Of a DNA stretch of 57,933 nucleotides, positions 18,175-27,403 are shown in pieces. The stretch is from JBAZLV01 sp041650055 (GTDB taxonomy: Bacteria; Nitrospirota; UBA9217): positions 1-57,933 of the forward strand of contig JBAZLV010000011.1 of the NCBI GenBank assembly GCA_041650055.1. Direction: 5' to 3'. The notes under the pieces are model-generated. The model searched no databases. It saw only the letters and a program-made list of their open reading frames with translations, and was not told the origin of the DNA. The position numbers and the translations under genes are program-made. Position 1 is the first letter of the stretch. The number at the start of each line of letters is the position of its first letter.

Positions 18175-19227
18175 TTAAAGATCAACCACGATCTTCCCCT
18201 GCTCATCCTGAATAACTTCTCCGATCACCGCCCTTGTTGCAACTCCTCGTTCAGAAAGCGCACGAAGAAGCGATTCAAGTCTTTCGGATGGAACCGCAAT
18301 CAGAAGTCCTCCCGATGTCTGCGCATCTGCAAGCATATACTTTTCCTGTTCGGTAATTGCCTCATTCCAGAGAACACAATCATTCAAATGTTTTAAATTT
18401 CCCCGTGTTCCCCCGGGAATACAGCAAGAGGCAAGCTCCTTTGTCCCCGGAATAAACGGAATAGCATGAAACTGCAACCGTGCTCCTGTATTGCTTTGAT
18501 GAAGCATTTCATGCAAATGTCCGAGCAACCCGAAACCGGTTATATCGGTAGCGCCGCTGATACCAACCTCAATCATGGCCTCGGATGCTGACTTGTTCAG
18601 GGTCTTCATGCTTTGCGTTGCAGCTGCGATGACCTCATGAGGCGCCTTGTTCGTTTTAATGGCGGTTGAAATAATCCCGATCCCGAGCGGCTTGGTAAGA
18701 ACCAGAAGATCGCCGGCTTTTGCACCGCCCTTTCTGATGATCCGGTCCGGGTGCACAATGCCCATGACCGCCATTCCGTATTTCGGTTCCTGGTCGTCAA
18801 TGGAATGGCCCCCGATAATGCTTGCGCCTGCTTCCTGTATTTTATCGGCACCTCCGCGCAAAATTTCATTCAGAATCTCGATCGGGCCGTTCTTGGGAAA
18901 CGCAACAAGATTCAATGCCGTAAGCGGCCGCGCTCCCATTGCATACACGTCACTGAGGGCATTTGCCGCGGCAATAGCACCGAAATCATACGGAATGTCG
19001 ACGATTGGTGTAAAAAAATCAGCGGTCTGCACGATTGCCGTGTCATCAGAAATTTGATAGACACCCGCGTCGTCTTCAATTCCCGCGAGCACATGAGGAT
19101 CATCTGTTTTCGGCAGAATGTTCAATATCCGATCCAACACCGTTGGACCCAGTTTGCATGCTCAACCAGCGCCGTGACTGAGTGACGTGAGCTTCATATC
19201 ATGAGAGAACTTTTTCTCTTCTTTCAT
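18175..19227 (-). CDS. selD: Selenide, water dikinase SelD, itself a selenoprotein (in-frame TGA at 19164-19162)
   Basis: SelD makes selenophosphate for selenocysteine synthesis. Read through one TGA, the frame runs from an ATG at 19227 (GGAGG five bases before it) and gives 350 residues. Around the TGA it reads SLSHGAG-U-ACKLGP, exactly the catalytic segment where homologues have Cys or Sec, followed by the conserved Lys25. Downstream motifs GIEDDAGVYQ, TADFFTPIVDIPYDFG, ANALSDVYAMGA, GGHSIDDQEPKYG, TSGGLLIAVP all match. Without readthrough, the frame opens only at a GTG at 19140 and loses the catalytic residue. A hairpin just after the TGA fits a bacterial SECIS. Presence of SelA/SelB/tRNA-Sec elsewhere in the genome is implied. 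Confidence 0.95.
19131..19164 (-). promoter_or_regulatory. UGA codon and putative bacterial SECIS hairpin of selD
   Basis: TGA occupies 19164-19162. Twelve nucleotides after it, GGTCCAAC (19149-19142), loop GGT and GTTGGATC (19138-19131) form an 8-bp stem with one G-U pair. A short stem with a G-containing apical loop some 15-25 nt after the UGA is what SelB recognises in bacterial SECIS elements. The element lies within the coding sequence, as usual in bacteria. Confidence 0.75.
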
Positions 19228-19339
19228 GCAGTCCTCCTTTCATGGAACCGTGTGAGTATTGTGCCAAGGTGGAAACAGCATTGAGCATCTGGACACCCTG
19301 GATGATATCGGCTATACTCGTGGTGGAGATGTCACGAAC

Positions 19340-19921
19340 ATGCTTGAATCATTTTTAATGAGTCTGATACCAATCATGGTTGCTCTCGATGCCCCGGGCA
19401 TTCTTCCTCTTTTGGTTGGGATGACCGAGGACATGCATAAGCGCGACCGGCTCGAAATCATCCAGCAATCCATTGTAACCGCGTTCGTGATAACCATCGG
19501 CTTTGTTTTACTGGGGCAGGCAATTTTCAACGCCCTTGGCATCCGGGTTGAGGATTTCATGATCGCGGGCGGGGTTGTTCTCTTGATTATCGCCATTAAT
19601 GAAGTGCTGCGGGCAGGAGAAAAAAAACTGCCCCTTGGAAAAGAATACGGCGTCGTTCCGCTCGGTACTCCGCTTATTGCAGGACCGGCAACATTAACGA
19701 CTGCGTTGATTCTCGTGGAACAATATGGATATATTCCGGTTATTCTGTCACTGATTGTCAATCTGCTCATAGCGTGGATTATTTTTGCGCAAGCAGGACG
19801 GATTATCAAAATTATCGGGATCAGCGGTTCCCGTGCCTTTGCCAAAGTCGTTGCATTGATCCTTGCCGCCTTTGCCGTAAAAATGATCCGGAGCGGCATG
19901 CTTGCCATTCTTGACCGCTGA
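19340..19921 (+). CDS. MarC-family inner-membrane protein
   Basis: The ATG at 19340 begins MLESFLMSLIPIMVALDAPG, the usual MarC opening, giving 193 residues; the longer upstream frame lacks family similarity. About six hydrophobic segments are present, with the family motifs ALDAPGILPL, GLxxAGGxxLLxxA-like IAGGVVLLIIAINE and PLGTPLIAGPATL. The transported substrate of MarC proteins is unknown, despite the historical name (multiple antibiotic resistance). It is divergent from selD and convergent with ribD. Confidence 0.92.
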   Translation: MLESFLMSLIPIMVALDAPGILPLLVGMTEDMHKRDRLEIIQQSIVTAFVITIGFVLLGQAIFNALGIRVEDFMIAGGVVLLIIAINEVLRAGEKKLPLGKEYGVVPLGTPLIAGPATLTTALILVEQYGYIPVILSLIVNLLIAWIIFAQAGRIIKIIGISGSRAFAKVVALILAAFAVKMIRSGMLAILDR

Positions 19922-19947
19922 AAACAGACCCGCTGCCACTATCCTGG

Positions 19948-21057
19948 TCAGGCTCTTTGCACATATCCTTCAATCATCAGGTCGTTCCCGATAAAACGGG
20001 ATGTAACGTCTTTCAATCCGAACGCATGTTCAATTCTGGATGGTGATTCCCCTCCGATCGAGCACAGCGATTCCCGACCGCACAGCAAAAGAGGCGCGAG
20101 AAACACAATTATTTTGTCAACAATTCCCGCATGCAGCGCAGAGGCATTGATCTCTGACCCGCCTTCAATCAGAACGGACATAATATTCCTTGCACCCAGT
20201 TGTTGCATAAGGTCATGAAGATCAACCCGTCCTTTTACTGACTTTACGAACAGGATATCAATCCCCGCAGCCTGGATTTTTTTTACATTGTTTTTTGGAG
20301 CTCGCGTTGTTGTTGCGATCAGGGTCTTTGCCGATGAGTGCTGCGTTATAACCTTGGCCGTGAGCGGAATTTCAGCCCGCGCATCCACAATTACTCGAAG
20401 CGGGTCCCGGCCACGGGGAATTCGCGCAGTGAGCGAAGGATTATCCTGAAGAACCGTATTGATACCTACTAAAACCGCATCATGAAAATTCCTGAGTTTA
20501 TGCGCTTCATGCCGAGCTTGTTCCCCGGTTATCCATTGGGAATTGCCGGTTTTTGTAGCAATCTTTCCATCGAGTGTCTGTGCTATCTTAAGGGTAACAA
20601 ACGGCATGCGTGTCTGAATATGCTTGATAAATGCTTCGTTTAAGCGTTTTGCTTCCTGCTCAAAAATTCCAGTTTCAACCTGAATGCCGGCTTTTTGCAA
20701 GGCGGCAATCCCACTGCCGGAAACCCGAGGATTCGGATCAGTCATGGCAATAACCACCCGCCTGACGCCGCTTTTGATTACAACCGGTGTACAGGGAGGA
20801 GTGCGTTTATCGATATGGGAACACGGTTCAAGTGTAATATAGAGGATTCCGTTCGCAGCCCTTTGCCCTGCTTCCGCAAGCGCAAGTGCTTCGGCATGCG
20901 GCTCCCCTGCCTTCCGGTGATATCCACGGCCTACCACTATCCCATCGTGGACAACAACAGCGCCAACCAGCGGATTCGGGCTTGTCCGTCCTCGTGCCTT
21001 TGCTGCAAGACGAAGCGCCATTCGCATATAATATGTATCGGGTTTGCAGGTCATCAT
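19948..21057 (-). CDS. ribD: Bifunctional riboflavin biosynthesis deaminase/reductase RibD
   Basis: RibD carries out the deamination and reduction steps after GTP cyclohydrolase II in riboflavin synthesis. The N-terminal deaminase half has the zinc site GEPHAEALAL ... LEPCSHIDKRTPPCTP. The C-terminal reductase half has VTLKIAQTLDGKIATKTGNSQWITG, VLVGINTVLQDNPSLTAR and LIEGGSEINASAL. I place the start at the ATG at 21057 (369 residues), just ahead of the family-typical MRMALRLAAKARG. A TTG start at 21093 is open but overlaps a TATAAT hexamer that may be the promoter. No other rib gene is adjacent. Confidence 0.93.
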   Translation of the reverse strand: MMTCKPDTYYMRMALRLAAKARGRTSPNPLVGAVVVHDGIVVGRGYHRKAGEPHAEALALAEAGQRAANGILYITLEPCSHIDKRTPPCTPVVIKSGVRRVVIAMTDPNPRVSGSGIAALQKAGIQVETGIFEQEAKRLNEAFIKHIQTRMPFVTLKIAQTLDGKIATKTGNSQWITGEQARHEAHKLRNFHDAVLVGINTVLQDNPSLTARIPRGRDPLRVIVDARAEIPLTAKVITQHSSAKTLIATTTRAPKNNVKKIQAAGIDILFVKSVKGRVDLHDLMQQLGARNIMSVLIEGGSEINASALHAGIVDKIIVFLAPLLLCGRESLCSIGGESPSRIEHAFGLKDVTSRFIGNDLMIEGYVQRA

Positions 21058-21235
21058 GGCACCGGCATTATAGCAGATTATTTCCTGCTGCAAAAGGCGA
21101 TATTCGTTGCCAATGCATGAAAGATGATTGACTTACCCACAATTTTATACTATCGTAGCGTCTGTTTCCCTCCTGGATCGCACGGCACTCTCCGAATTCA
21201 TAGCATATGTGGACAGGAAGTGAGCGGAGGATAGA

Positions 21236-23239
21236 ATGAAAAATACAAAACTGTCATGTATCATGATAACGGCATTTGTGATCATGATCGCATCATTCCA
21301 GAACAGCCGCGCAGAATCGGGCTCACCTGCTGCTCCAGTTTCGGCAAGCGAGGAAGCCTTGCTTTTTCAGGAAATTCCCTCCGTGTACAGTGCTTCAAAA
21401 TACGAGCAAAAGGTGACCGAGGCGCCGTCATCGGTCAGCATCGTCACCGCCTCCGATATAAAAAAATATGGCTACCGCACGCTTGCCGATGTTCTGCGTG
21501 GAGTCAGAAGTTTTTTTGTGACCTATGACCGCAATTACAACTATGTCGGCGTTCGAGGATTCGGCAGACCGGCGGATTACAATAATAGAATCCTTTTGCT
21601 CATCGATGGACACCGCACGAATGATAATCTCTATGACATGGCGTTCATCGGCACTGACGGGATTCTCGATGTGGATATCATCGATCGGGTCGAAATTATC
21701 CGGGGTCCGGGATCATCCTTATATGGAAGCAATGCCCTGTTTGCAGTCGTGAATGTGATTACCAAACGGGGGCGTGATTTAAAAGGGATGGAAGTTTCCG
21801 GAGAAGCGGCCCGGTACGACACCTACAAGGGACGGCTCAGTTACGGCGATCGATATTCGAACGGGATCGAAGCATTGTTTTCAGGCACGGTGTACGACAG
21901 CAAAGGACCCAGTCTCTTCTTTCCGGAATATAACTCACCAACAACCAATCACGGCCTTACCAGTGGAACTGATTATGATCGGTTCCATAGTCTTTTCGTG
22001 AAAACATCCTACCGCGATTTTACGCTTCAGGCGGCATCCCTTTCAAGAATCAAGGGCATTCCAACCGGATCGTTTGAGACGGATTTTAATAATCCGGACA
22101 ATAGAACCAGAGATCAGAGAGCTTATCTGGATTTACAATATGACCATGCGATTACCGCCAAAAACCAGGTATCCGCACGGCTGTTTTATGACTACTATAA
22201 ATACACGGGGGATTATATTACCTCGGGTGTTACCAACAAGGATCGGGGTCTGGGTGAATGGTGGGGGGGAGAGATCAAGCTTTCATCTCGCTCTTTCAAT
22301 AATCATCGTTTAATCGTCGGGACAGAATACACCTTTAACAATCATCTCGATCAAAGAAATCATGATGTATATCCCTATGGAGTCTATCTTGATGATCAGC
22401 GACGCTCTGAGTTTTGGGCTGCTTATATCCAGGATGAAATAACCCTGATCAGAAAGAAGCTCGTGTTCAATGCAGGGTTGCGTTATGACAATTATAATAC
22501 ATTCACCGACACGCTCAATCCGAGGCTTGCGCTCATTTATACCCCATGGGGAAAAAGCATCTTCAAGGCGCTGTTCGGGACGGCGTTCCGGGCTCCCAGT
22601 CCGTTTGAATTGTATTATCAAAGTCCGACGAACTCGCCGAATGCTGACCTGAAGCCAGAACGCATTTCCACCTATGAAGTGGTATACGAGCAATACTTAG
22701 GAGATCATTGCCGTGCCACAGCCGCAGGTTTTTTTTATAAAATTTATAACCTTATTGATCAGATGGAAACAGCGCCGGGAAGCGGCATTACCATTTTCAG
22801 AAATCTTGGCCAGATTCAATCCCACGGATTCGAGATCGAACTGGAGAACAAATGGGCAAACGGAATCGAAGGACGGATCAGCTATGCCTTTCAGAAAACC
22901 GTCGATCTTGCCACGGATGGCATTCTTTCGAATTCACCCGAACACATGGTAAAAGCAAATCTTATCCTCCCGTTGTGGCGCAATAAGCTCTTTGCTGGCG
23001 TCGAACAGCAGTATACCAGCTTGCGAAAAACGATCGATAACAGCTATACATCCGAATTTTTTATCACCAATATAACGCTCTTTGCTCAGCGCATGGCAAA
23101 AGGGCTCGAACTTTCGGCAAGTGTTTACAATGTTTTTAACACACGGTACTCGGATCCTGTTTCCGCTGATTTTATGCCGGTTACCGCGGTGCAGCAGGAT
23201 CAACGCGCCTATCGGGTAAAACTGACCTACGCATTTTAA
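21236..23239 (+). CDS. TonB-dependent outer-membrane receptor
   Basis: The 667-residue protein has a signal peptide (about 1-26), a TonB-box/plug domain (VTEAPSSVSIVTASDIKKYGYRTLADVLR ... VGVRGFGRP ... RVEIIRGPGSSLYGSNALFAVVNVIT) and a 22-strand-type barrel. The barrel ends with aromatic tyrosines and a terminal Phe (RVKLTYAF). It resembles cobalamin/iron-siderophore receptor families, but the ligand cannot be read. It is followed within 16 bp by an ABC-type binding protein and then a histidine kinase, all in one direction, suggesting linked uptake and sensing. An AGCGGAGGATAG ribosome binding site precedes the ATG. Confidence 0.93.
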   Translation: MKNTKLSCIMITAFVIMIASFQNSRAESGSPAAPVSASEEALLFQEIPSVYSASKYEQKVTEAPSSVSIVTASDIKKYGYRTLADVLRGVRSFFVTYDRNYNYVGVRGFGRPADYNNRILLLIDGHRTNDNLYDMAFIGTDGILDVDIIDRVEIIRGPGSSLYGSNALFAVVNVITKRGRDLKGMEVSGEAARYDTYKGRLSYGDRYSNGIEALFSGTVYDSKGPSLFFPEYNSPTTNHGLTSGTDYDRFHSLFVKTSYRDFTLQAASLSRIKGIPTGSFETDFNNPDNRTRDQRAYLDLQYDHAITAKNQVSARLFYDYYKYTGDYITSGVTNKDRGLGEWWGGEIKLSSRSFNNHRLIVGTEYTFNNHLDQRNHDVYPYGVYLDDQRRSEFWAAYIQDEITLIRKKLVFNAGLRYDNYNTFTDTLNPRLALIYTPWGKSIFKALFGTAFRAPSPFELYYQSPTNSPNADLKPERISTYEVVYEQYLGDHCRATAAGFFYKIYNLIDQMETAPGSGITIFRNLGQIQSHGFEIELENKWANGIEGRISYAFQKTVDLATDGILSNSPEHMVKANLILPLWRNKLFAGVEQQYTSLRKTIDNSYTSEFFITNITLFAQRMAKGLELSASVYNVFNTRYSDPVSADFMPVTAVQQDQRAYRVKLTYAF

Positions 23240-23254
23240 CATCAGGGCTCAATC

Positions 23255-24193
23255 ATGATCGGAATCAAACTGTTTTTCCATTGTCTTGTCTCCTGCCTGT
23301 GTGTGGTACCGCTTTTTTATGCCGCCAACGCGTCTGGAAACGATAAAATTGCCGTGCTCATCAGCTCATCAGAATCACGGTTCGATGAAGCTTTGGCCGG
23401 ATTCAAGGAATACCTTTCAAACCAAAACATACAGGCAGCATATGAAATCCATCATGTCAGCGGCGATGTTTTTACAACCGAGCAAACCGTCCAGCATATC
23501 CGGAAAAGCAAGCCCCGGATGATTTTTACGCTCGGCTCCCTGGGAACAGAAGCCGTGATGAAAAGAATTACCGATATTCCTGTTGTTGCATGTCTGGTTA
23601 TGCGATCAGACATACTCAAAAAATCCACAAATGCCACGGGCGTTGGTCTTGAATTTCCGCTTGAAACCCAGTTTTCCTGGTTGAAAACGATCCTGCCGAA
23701 GGCAAAAACCATCGGCGTTCTGTACAATCCTGCTGAAAACACCAAGCGGATCGAGGATGCGAAACGCATTGCACGACGTCTCGGGCTCCGTCTTGAAGCA
23801 GTAGAAGTATTTACTCCGCAGGATATCCCGTCTGCTCTTGCCACCCTTGCCAGGTCTGCCGATGCCATCTGGGGACTTGCGGATTCGCTCATCATGTCGC
23901 CCCACATGGCCAAGCATATCCTGTTATTCGCATTCCGGAACAAGATCCCGTTAATCGGGCTTTCAGAAACATGGGTGAAGGCCGGTGCACTGTATTCCCT
24001 TGAACGGGATTACTCGGATCTGGGAAGCCAGTGCGGAAGCATGGCGTTGCAAATATGGAACAATGCGCATCCCCGTTCCATTGCTCCGGCGACGCCGAGA
24101 AAAATCTTTTACTCAATTAATTTAAAGACGGCGGAACACATAAAACTTCTGCTTCCGGACGAGATTGTGCAAAAGGCCCGAACGGTTTATTGA
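23255..24193 (+). CDS. ABC-transporter substrate-binding protein (ABC_sub_bind/TrpX type)
   Basis: The 312-residue exported protein has a signal peptide (about 1-27) and the periplasmic-binding fold of PF04392-type proteins: KIAVLISSSESRFDEALAGFKEYL, PRMIFTLGSLGTEAV, IPVVACLVMR and TIGVLYNPAENT. No permease or ATPase gene is adjacent. In such TonB-receptor/binding-protein/kinase runs the binding protein may deliver its ligand to the kinase rather than to a transporter; that is inference. Confidence 0.88.
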   Translation: MIGIKLFFHCLVSCLCVVPLFYAANASGNDKIAVLISSSESRFDEALAGFKEYLSNQNIQAAYEIHHVSGDVFTTEQTVQHIRKSKPRMIFTLGSLGTEAVMKRITDIPVVACLVMRSDILKKSTNATGVGLEFPLETQFSWLKTILPKAKTIGVLYNPAENTKRIEDAKRIARRLGLRLEAVEVFTPQDIPSALATLARSADAIWGLADSLIMSPHMAKHILLFAFRNKIPLIGLSETWVKAGALYSLERDYSDLGSQCGSMALQIWNNAHPRSIAPATPRKIFYSINLKTAEHIKLLLPDEIVQKARTVY

Positions 24194-24200
24194 GGAAATA

Positions 24201-25658
24201 ATGCGTATTTTATTTCGACCCTACAAACAACTCAGCCTTGCCTCAAAGTTCAATATTCTCACCATCGCCCTGATCCTTGCGACGTCGGTGGGAATCTGCA
24301 TTTTCATGATACGGCTGGAAATGACCAATTACTATCAGGAACTCAGGAATTACGGAAAGACAATCGCAAATACCACCGCCAAAAACTGCGAGCTGGGAAT
24401 GTATACGGAAAATGAATCGCTTCTCCTGCCTGTTCTGGAAAGCCTTTCCGCGGATTCGGAAATCGCCTATGTGTCTATTATGAACCGACAGCACAAAGTA
24501 CTTGCTTCACGCGTGTTCAACGGCATAAAAGAGCTTCCGTCTTTGAATACTCCGCGAACCAGCATGAGCACGACCGTGGATTACCAGGACCTGGCTGACC
24601 GGAACGGCCGGCCGTATCTGGATATTCTTGCTCCGCTAATCAGCGCGGAAAATCGGGAACTAACCGATGTCCTCTTTAAAGATGACGCTATCGTGCGCGA
24701 GCCAGCAGTCATCGGGTATGTCCGGCTGGGCATGTCGCAAGAGGGCCTCCAAAAACGAATTCGCCAGTTGCTTGTTTCTGTTGTTCTGTTCACAACATTC
24801 CTCGTTGGTCTCGGAATCTTTTTGACGATCCTGCATTCCCGAAGGATCACGTCCCCCCTCAAAAGACTTACCGCCGCTACCAAGGATATATCGGAAGGAC
24901 GGTTCGACATCCCGTTTACGATCAGGACAAGCGATGAAATTTCAGACCTCGCAAAGTCGTTCGATCATATGCGAGATCGCTTGCGTGTGTATCATGCCCA
25001 GGTCGAAGAGCGGATTGCGGAAGAACAGCGCCACATCATGGAAAAGGAAAAGCTGATGATGGATCTTCATGACGGGATTGGAGGAATCACAACCAATATC
25101 AGCATTCTTTCGGAACTTGCGCAGAAAACAACTGATATGGACGGGATCAAGAAAACGCTTGCCATCATCGCACAGCTTTCCCGTGAAGGGATATCGGAAA
25201 TACGCAGTTTTATGCAAAGCCTTGACAGCAGAGAATTGCGCTGGCAGGTTCTTGCCTCTGAAATCCGGAAACAAGGGACCGCGCTCCTGGAACCGCATCA
25301 AATCCGGTTTGCCGCTGAAACCTCGGTGGAAGATATCTCTGAGCAACCGGGGAGCCTGTTATGGGTGAATTTGTTTCGGATATATAAGGAAGCATTAACA
25401 AATATTATAAAACACGCACGTGCAGAATCCGTGTCCGTTCAGCTGACCGTAAGCAGCGAAGGGCTTCTTCTCGAAATTCAGGATAATGGAATTGGATGGA
25501 ATGATCAGGCAAACCAGGGAAGAGGTCTGCCAAACATGAACAAACGCGCGCTGGAAATGGGAGGAACCATTACCGTGTTTTCTCCGGGAAAGGGAACCTG
25601 CATCCGCCTTGCTGTTCCCTTTCATAGCGCGCTGGAAACTCCGTCTCATACTCCATGA
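24201..25658 (+). CDS. Membrane histidine kinase, NarL/DesK (HisKA_3) type
   Basis: The ATG at 24201 has GAGGAAATA before it and gives 485 residues. A first transmembrane helix lies near 20-38, an extracytoplasmic sensor at about 40-190, a second helix at about 192-215 and a HAMP region at 215-270. The HisKA_3 phosphoacceptor is His290 in MDLHDGIGG. The HATPase shows the N-box NIIKHARAE and G-boxes DNGIGW and GRGLPNMNKRA. It starts 7 bp after the binding-protein gene. No response regulator follows: the next gene is on the other strand, so it is an orphan kinase here. Confidence 0.92.
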   Translation: MRILFRPYKQLSLASKFNILTIALILATSVGICIFMIRLEMTNYYQELRNYGKTIANTTAKNCELGMYTENESLLLPVLESLSADSEIAYVSIMNRQHKVLASRVFNGIKELPSLNTPRTSMSTTVDYQDLADRNGRPYLDILAPLISAENRELTDVLFKDDAIVREPAVIGYVRLGMSQEGLQKRIRQLLVSVVLFTTFLVGLGIFLTILHSRRITSPLKRLTAATKDISEGRFDIPFTIRTSDEISDLAKSFDHMRDRLRVYHAQVEERIAEEQRHIMEKEKLMMDLHDGIGGITTNISILSELAQKTTDMDGIKKTLAIIAQLSREGISEIRSFMQSLDSRELRWQVLASEIRKQGTALLEPHQIRFAAETSVEDISEQPGSLLWVNLFRIYKEALTNIIKHARAESVSVQLTVSSEGLLLEIQDNGIGWNDQANQGRGLPNMNKRALEMGGTITVFSPGKGTCIRLAVPFHSALETPSHTP

Positions 25659-25856
25659 TGTCTGCTCGCATATTCCTTACAACAACCTCTGAAAGCCAAA
25701 CCCGTCACTCGTTTGAAAACAACATAGTCTATACTTGAGATGAGCGTGACAGTTTCGGTTTCGAGTATGCAACGGCAATCAGCATGGATATGATTCCGGA
25801 AGTCCCGGGGTATTCTTTTTAAACCACAACATCAGCTTGCAAAATGGCAAAAAGTT

Positions 25857-27152
25857 TTAGACCCATCCGCGCATTTTGCAGGCCTGTGCAACGCGATCGA
25901 CCGCAATTTCATAGGCTGCATCGCGCATGGCGATATTCTTCATTCTGGCCAGCTCATACACTGCACGAAATGCGGATGTCATTTTCGTATCCAGCTTGTT
26001 CAACACTTCATCTTTTTCCCAATAATAGTTCATGTTGCACTGAACCTGTTCGAAATAGCTGCAGGTAACCCCTCCGGCATTCGCAAGAAAATCCGGAATG
26101 ACGAAAATGCCGCGCTTGCTGATGGTCATATCCGCTTCCGGCGCAGTTGGTCCGTTGGCGCCCTCGACAATGAGTTTTACCTGGGGACTGATATTTTTTA
26201 CGGTATCATTGTTAATTTGATTTTCAAGCGCTGCGGGAACAAGAATGTCCACATTCTGTTCGATCCATGCTGATCCGGGAAGAATTTCATATCCGATGGA
26301 TTCAGCCTTCTTCTTGTCAATTCCTCCGAATTGATCGGTAATGTTTTTCAGTTCCTTCAGAATAATCCCTGTTTTTTTCTTGTACGTGTATGCCTTGCCA
26401 TCGTTCTGATCCCAGCACGCAACGGCAATCACCGTTCCCCCAAGCTGCTGATAGAGTTGAATCGCAGGCTGGGCAACATTCCCGAATCCCTGGAAACTGG
26501 CAACCGTATTTTTCAAGGGGATGTTCAGTTCTTTCATTGCCTCACGAAGCGTATACACAAGACCGTAACCCGTGGCGTCCGTTCTTCCGAGCGATCCCCC
26601 CATGCCGACCGGTTTGCCGGTGATAAAGCCGGGATATTTTTTCTGATGGATCGTTTCATACTCATCCAGGATCCAGAGCATATGCTGGGAATTGGTCATC
26701 ACATCCGGAGCCGGAACATCCTGCAAAGGACCGACATTGTGTGCTATCTGGCGAACCCAACCCCGACAGAGATTTTCCTGTTCCTTCAGGCTCAGGCGGT
26801 GAGGATCGCAGATAACTCCTCCCTTACCTCCGCCGAGCGGAATGTCGACCACAGAAGTTTTCCACGTCATCCACATGGAAAGTGCTCGAACCATGTCGGT
26901 GGTCTCTTTGGGATGAAAACGAATCCCGCCTTTTGCAGGTCCGCGCGCATCATTATGCATGATCCTGAATCCGTGAAATACTTCAATGGTACCGTTGTCC
27001 ATATGGACGGGAATCAAAAAATGATATTCGCGCATCGGATTGCGAAGCAGCTCGCGGGTTGCCTTGTCGAGATGCAGTACCCCGGCAACTTTGTCAAACT
27101 GGGACTGGGCGATATGGAACGGATTGTAACTGGCATGAGACATGACTTTCAT
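25857..27152 (-). CDS. gdhA: Glutamate dehydrogenase (Glu/Leu/Phe/Val dehydrogenase family)
   Basis: The 431-residue protein has the substrate-binding lysines in GPAKGGIRFHP and PLGGGKGGVICDP, the catalytic PAPDVMTNSQHM, and a nucleotide-binding Rossmann motif (VASFQGFGNVAQPA). The C-terminal IVEGANGPTAPEAD and DFLANAGGVTCSYFEQVQ blocks are present. Length and motifs fit the hexameric short-chain GDH of anaerobes and archaea. Coenzyme preference is not assignable by eye. A GGGGGGA ribosome binding site precedes the ATG. Confidence 0.95.
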   Translation of the reverse strand: MKVMSHASYNPFHIAQSQFDKVAGVLHLDKATRELLRNPMREYHFLIPVHMDNGTIEVFHGFRIMHNDARGPAKGGIRFHPKETTDMVRALSMWMTWKTSVVDIPLGGGKGGVICDPHRLSLKEQENLCRGWVRQIAHNVGPLQDVPAPDVMTNSQHMLWILDEYETIHQKKYPGFITGKPVGMGGSLGRTDATGYGLVYTLREAMKELNIPLKNTVASFQGFGNVAQPAIQLYQQLGGTVIAVACWDQNDGKAYTYKKKTGIILKELKNITDQFGGIDKKKAESIGYEILPGSAWIEQNVDILVPAALENQINNDTVKNISPQVKLIVEGANGPTAPEADMTISKRGIFVIPDFLANAGGVTCSYFEQVQCNMNYYWEKDEVLNKLDTKMTSAFRAVYELARMKNIAMRDAAYEIAVDRVAQACKMRGWV

Positions 27153-27403
27153 TCCCCCCTTTCTGGTGCATCTAACCCGTTTTTAAAGTGGGTCAGGAAC
27201 AATGTAGAGACAATGATACTCATGATTCATTTGAATCGCATACTGCACAGTAGTGTCTGGGGTAAGTCAGAGAAGTGAAACGTATGGTGATGCTTCCTGA
27301 TGCTTAACTGCAAAAATACAATGCTTCTGCAGGCAGGTCAAGCGAAAAACCGGTGTATCAAACATTCCTTTTCCCTTCTGACGACAGCGCTCTTTGAAGC
27401 TGT

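Noticed and set aside
21057..21093. TTG start 36 bp upstream for RibD
   Set aside because: The extension does not resemble RibD proteins and overlaps a TATAAT hexamer more likely to be promoter; the ATG at 21057 is preferred, though not certain.
21132..21235. Possible cobalamin riboswitch before the TonB receptor
   Set aside because: Only about 100 bp are free and no B12-box-like segment (AGCCAGGAGACCTGCC type) is visible.
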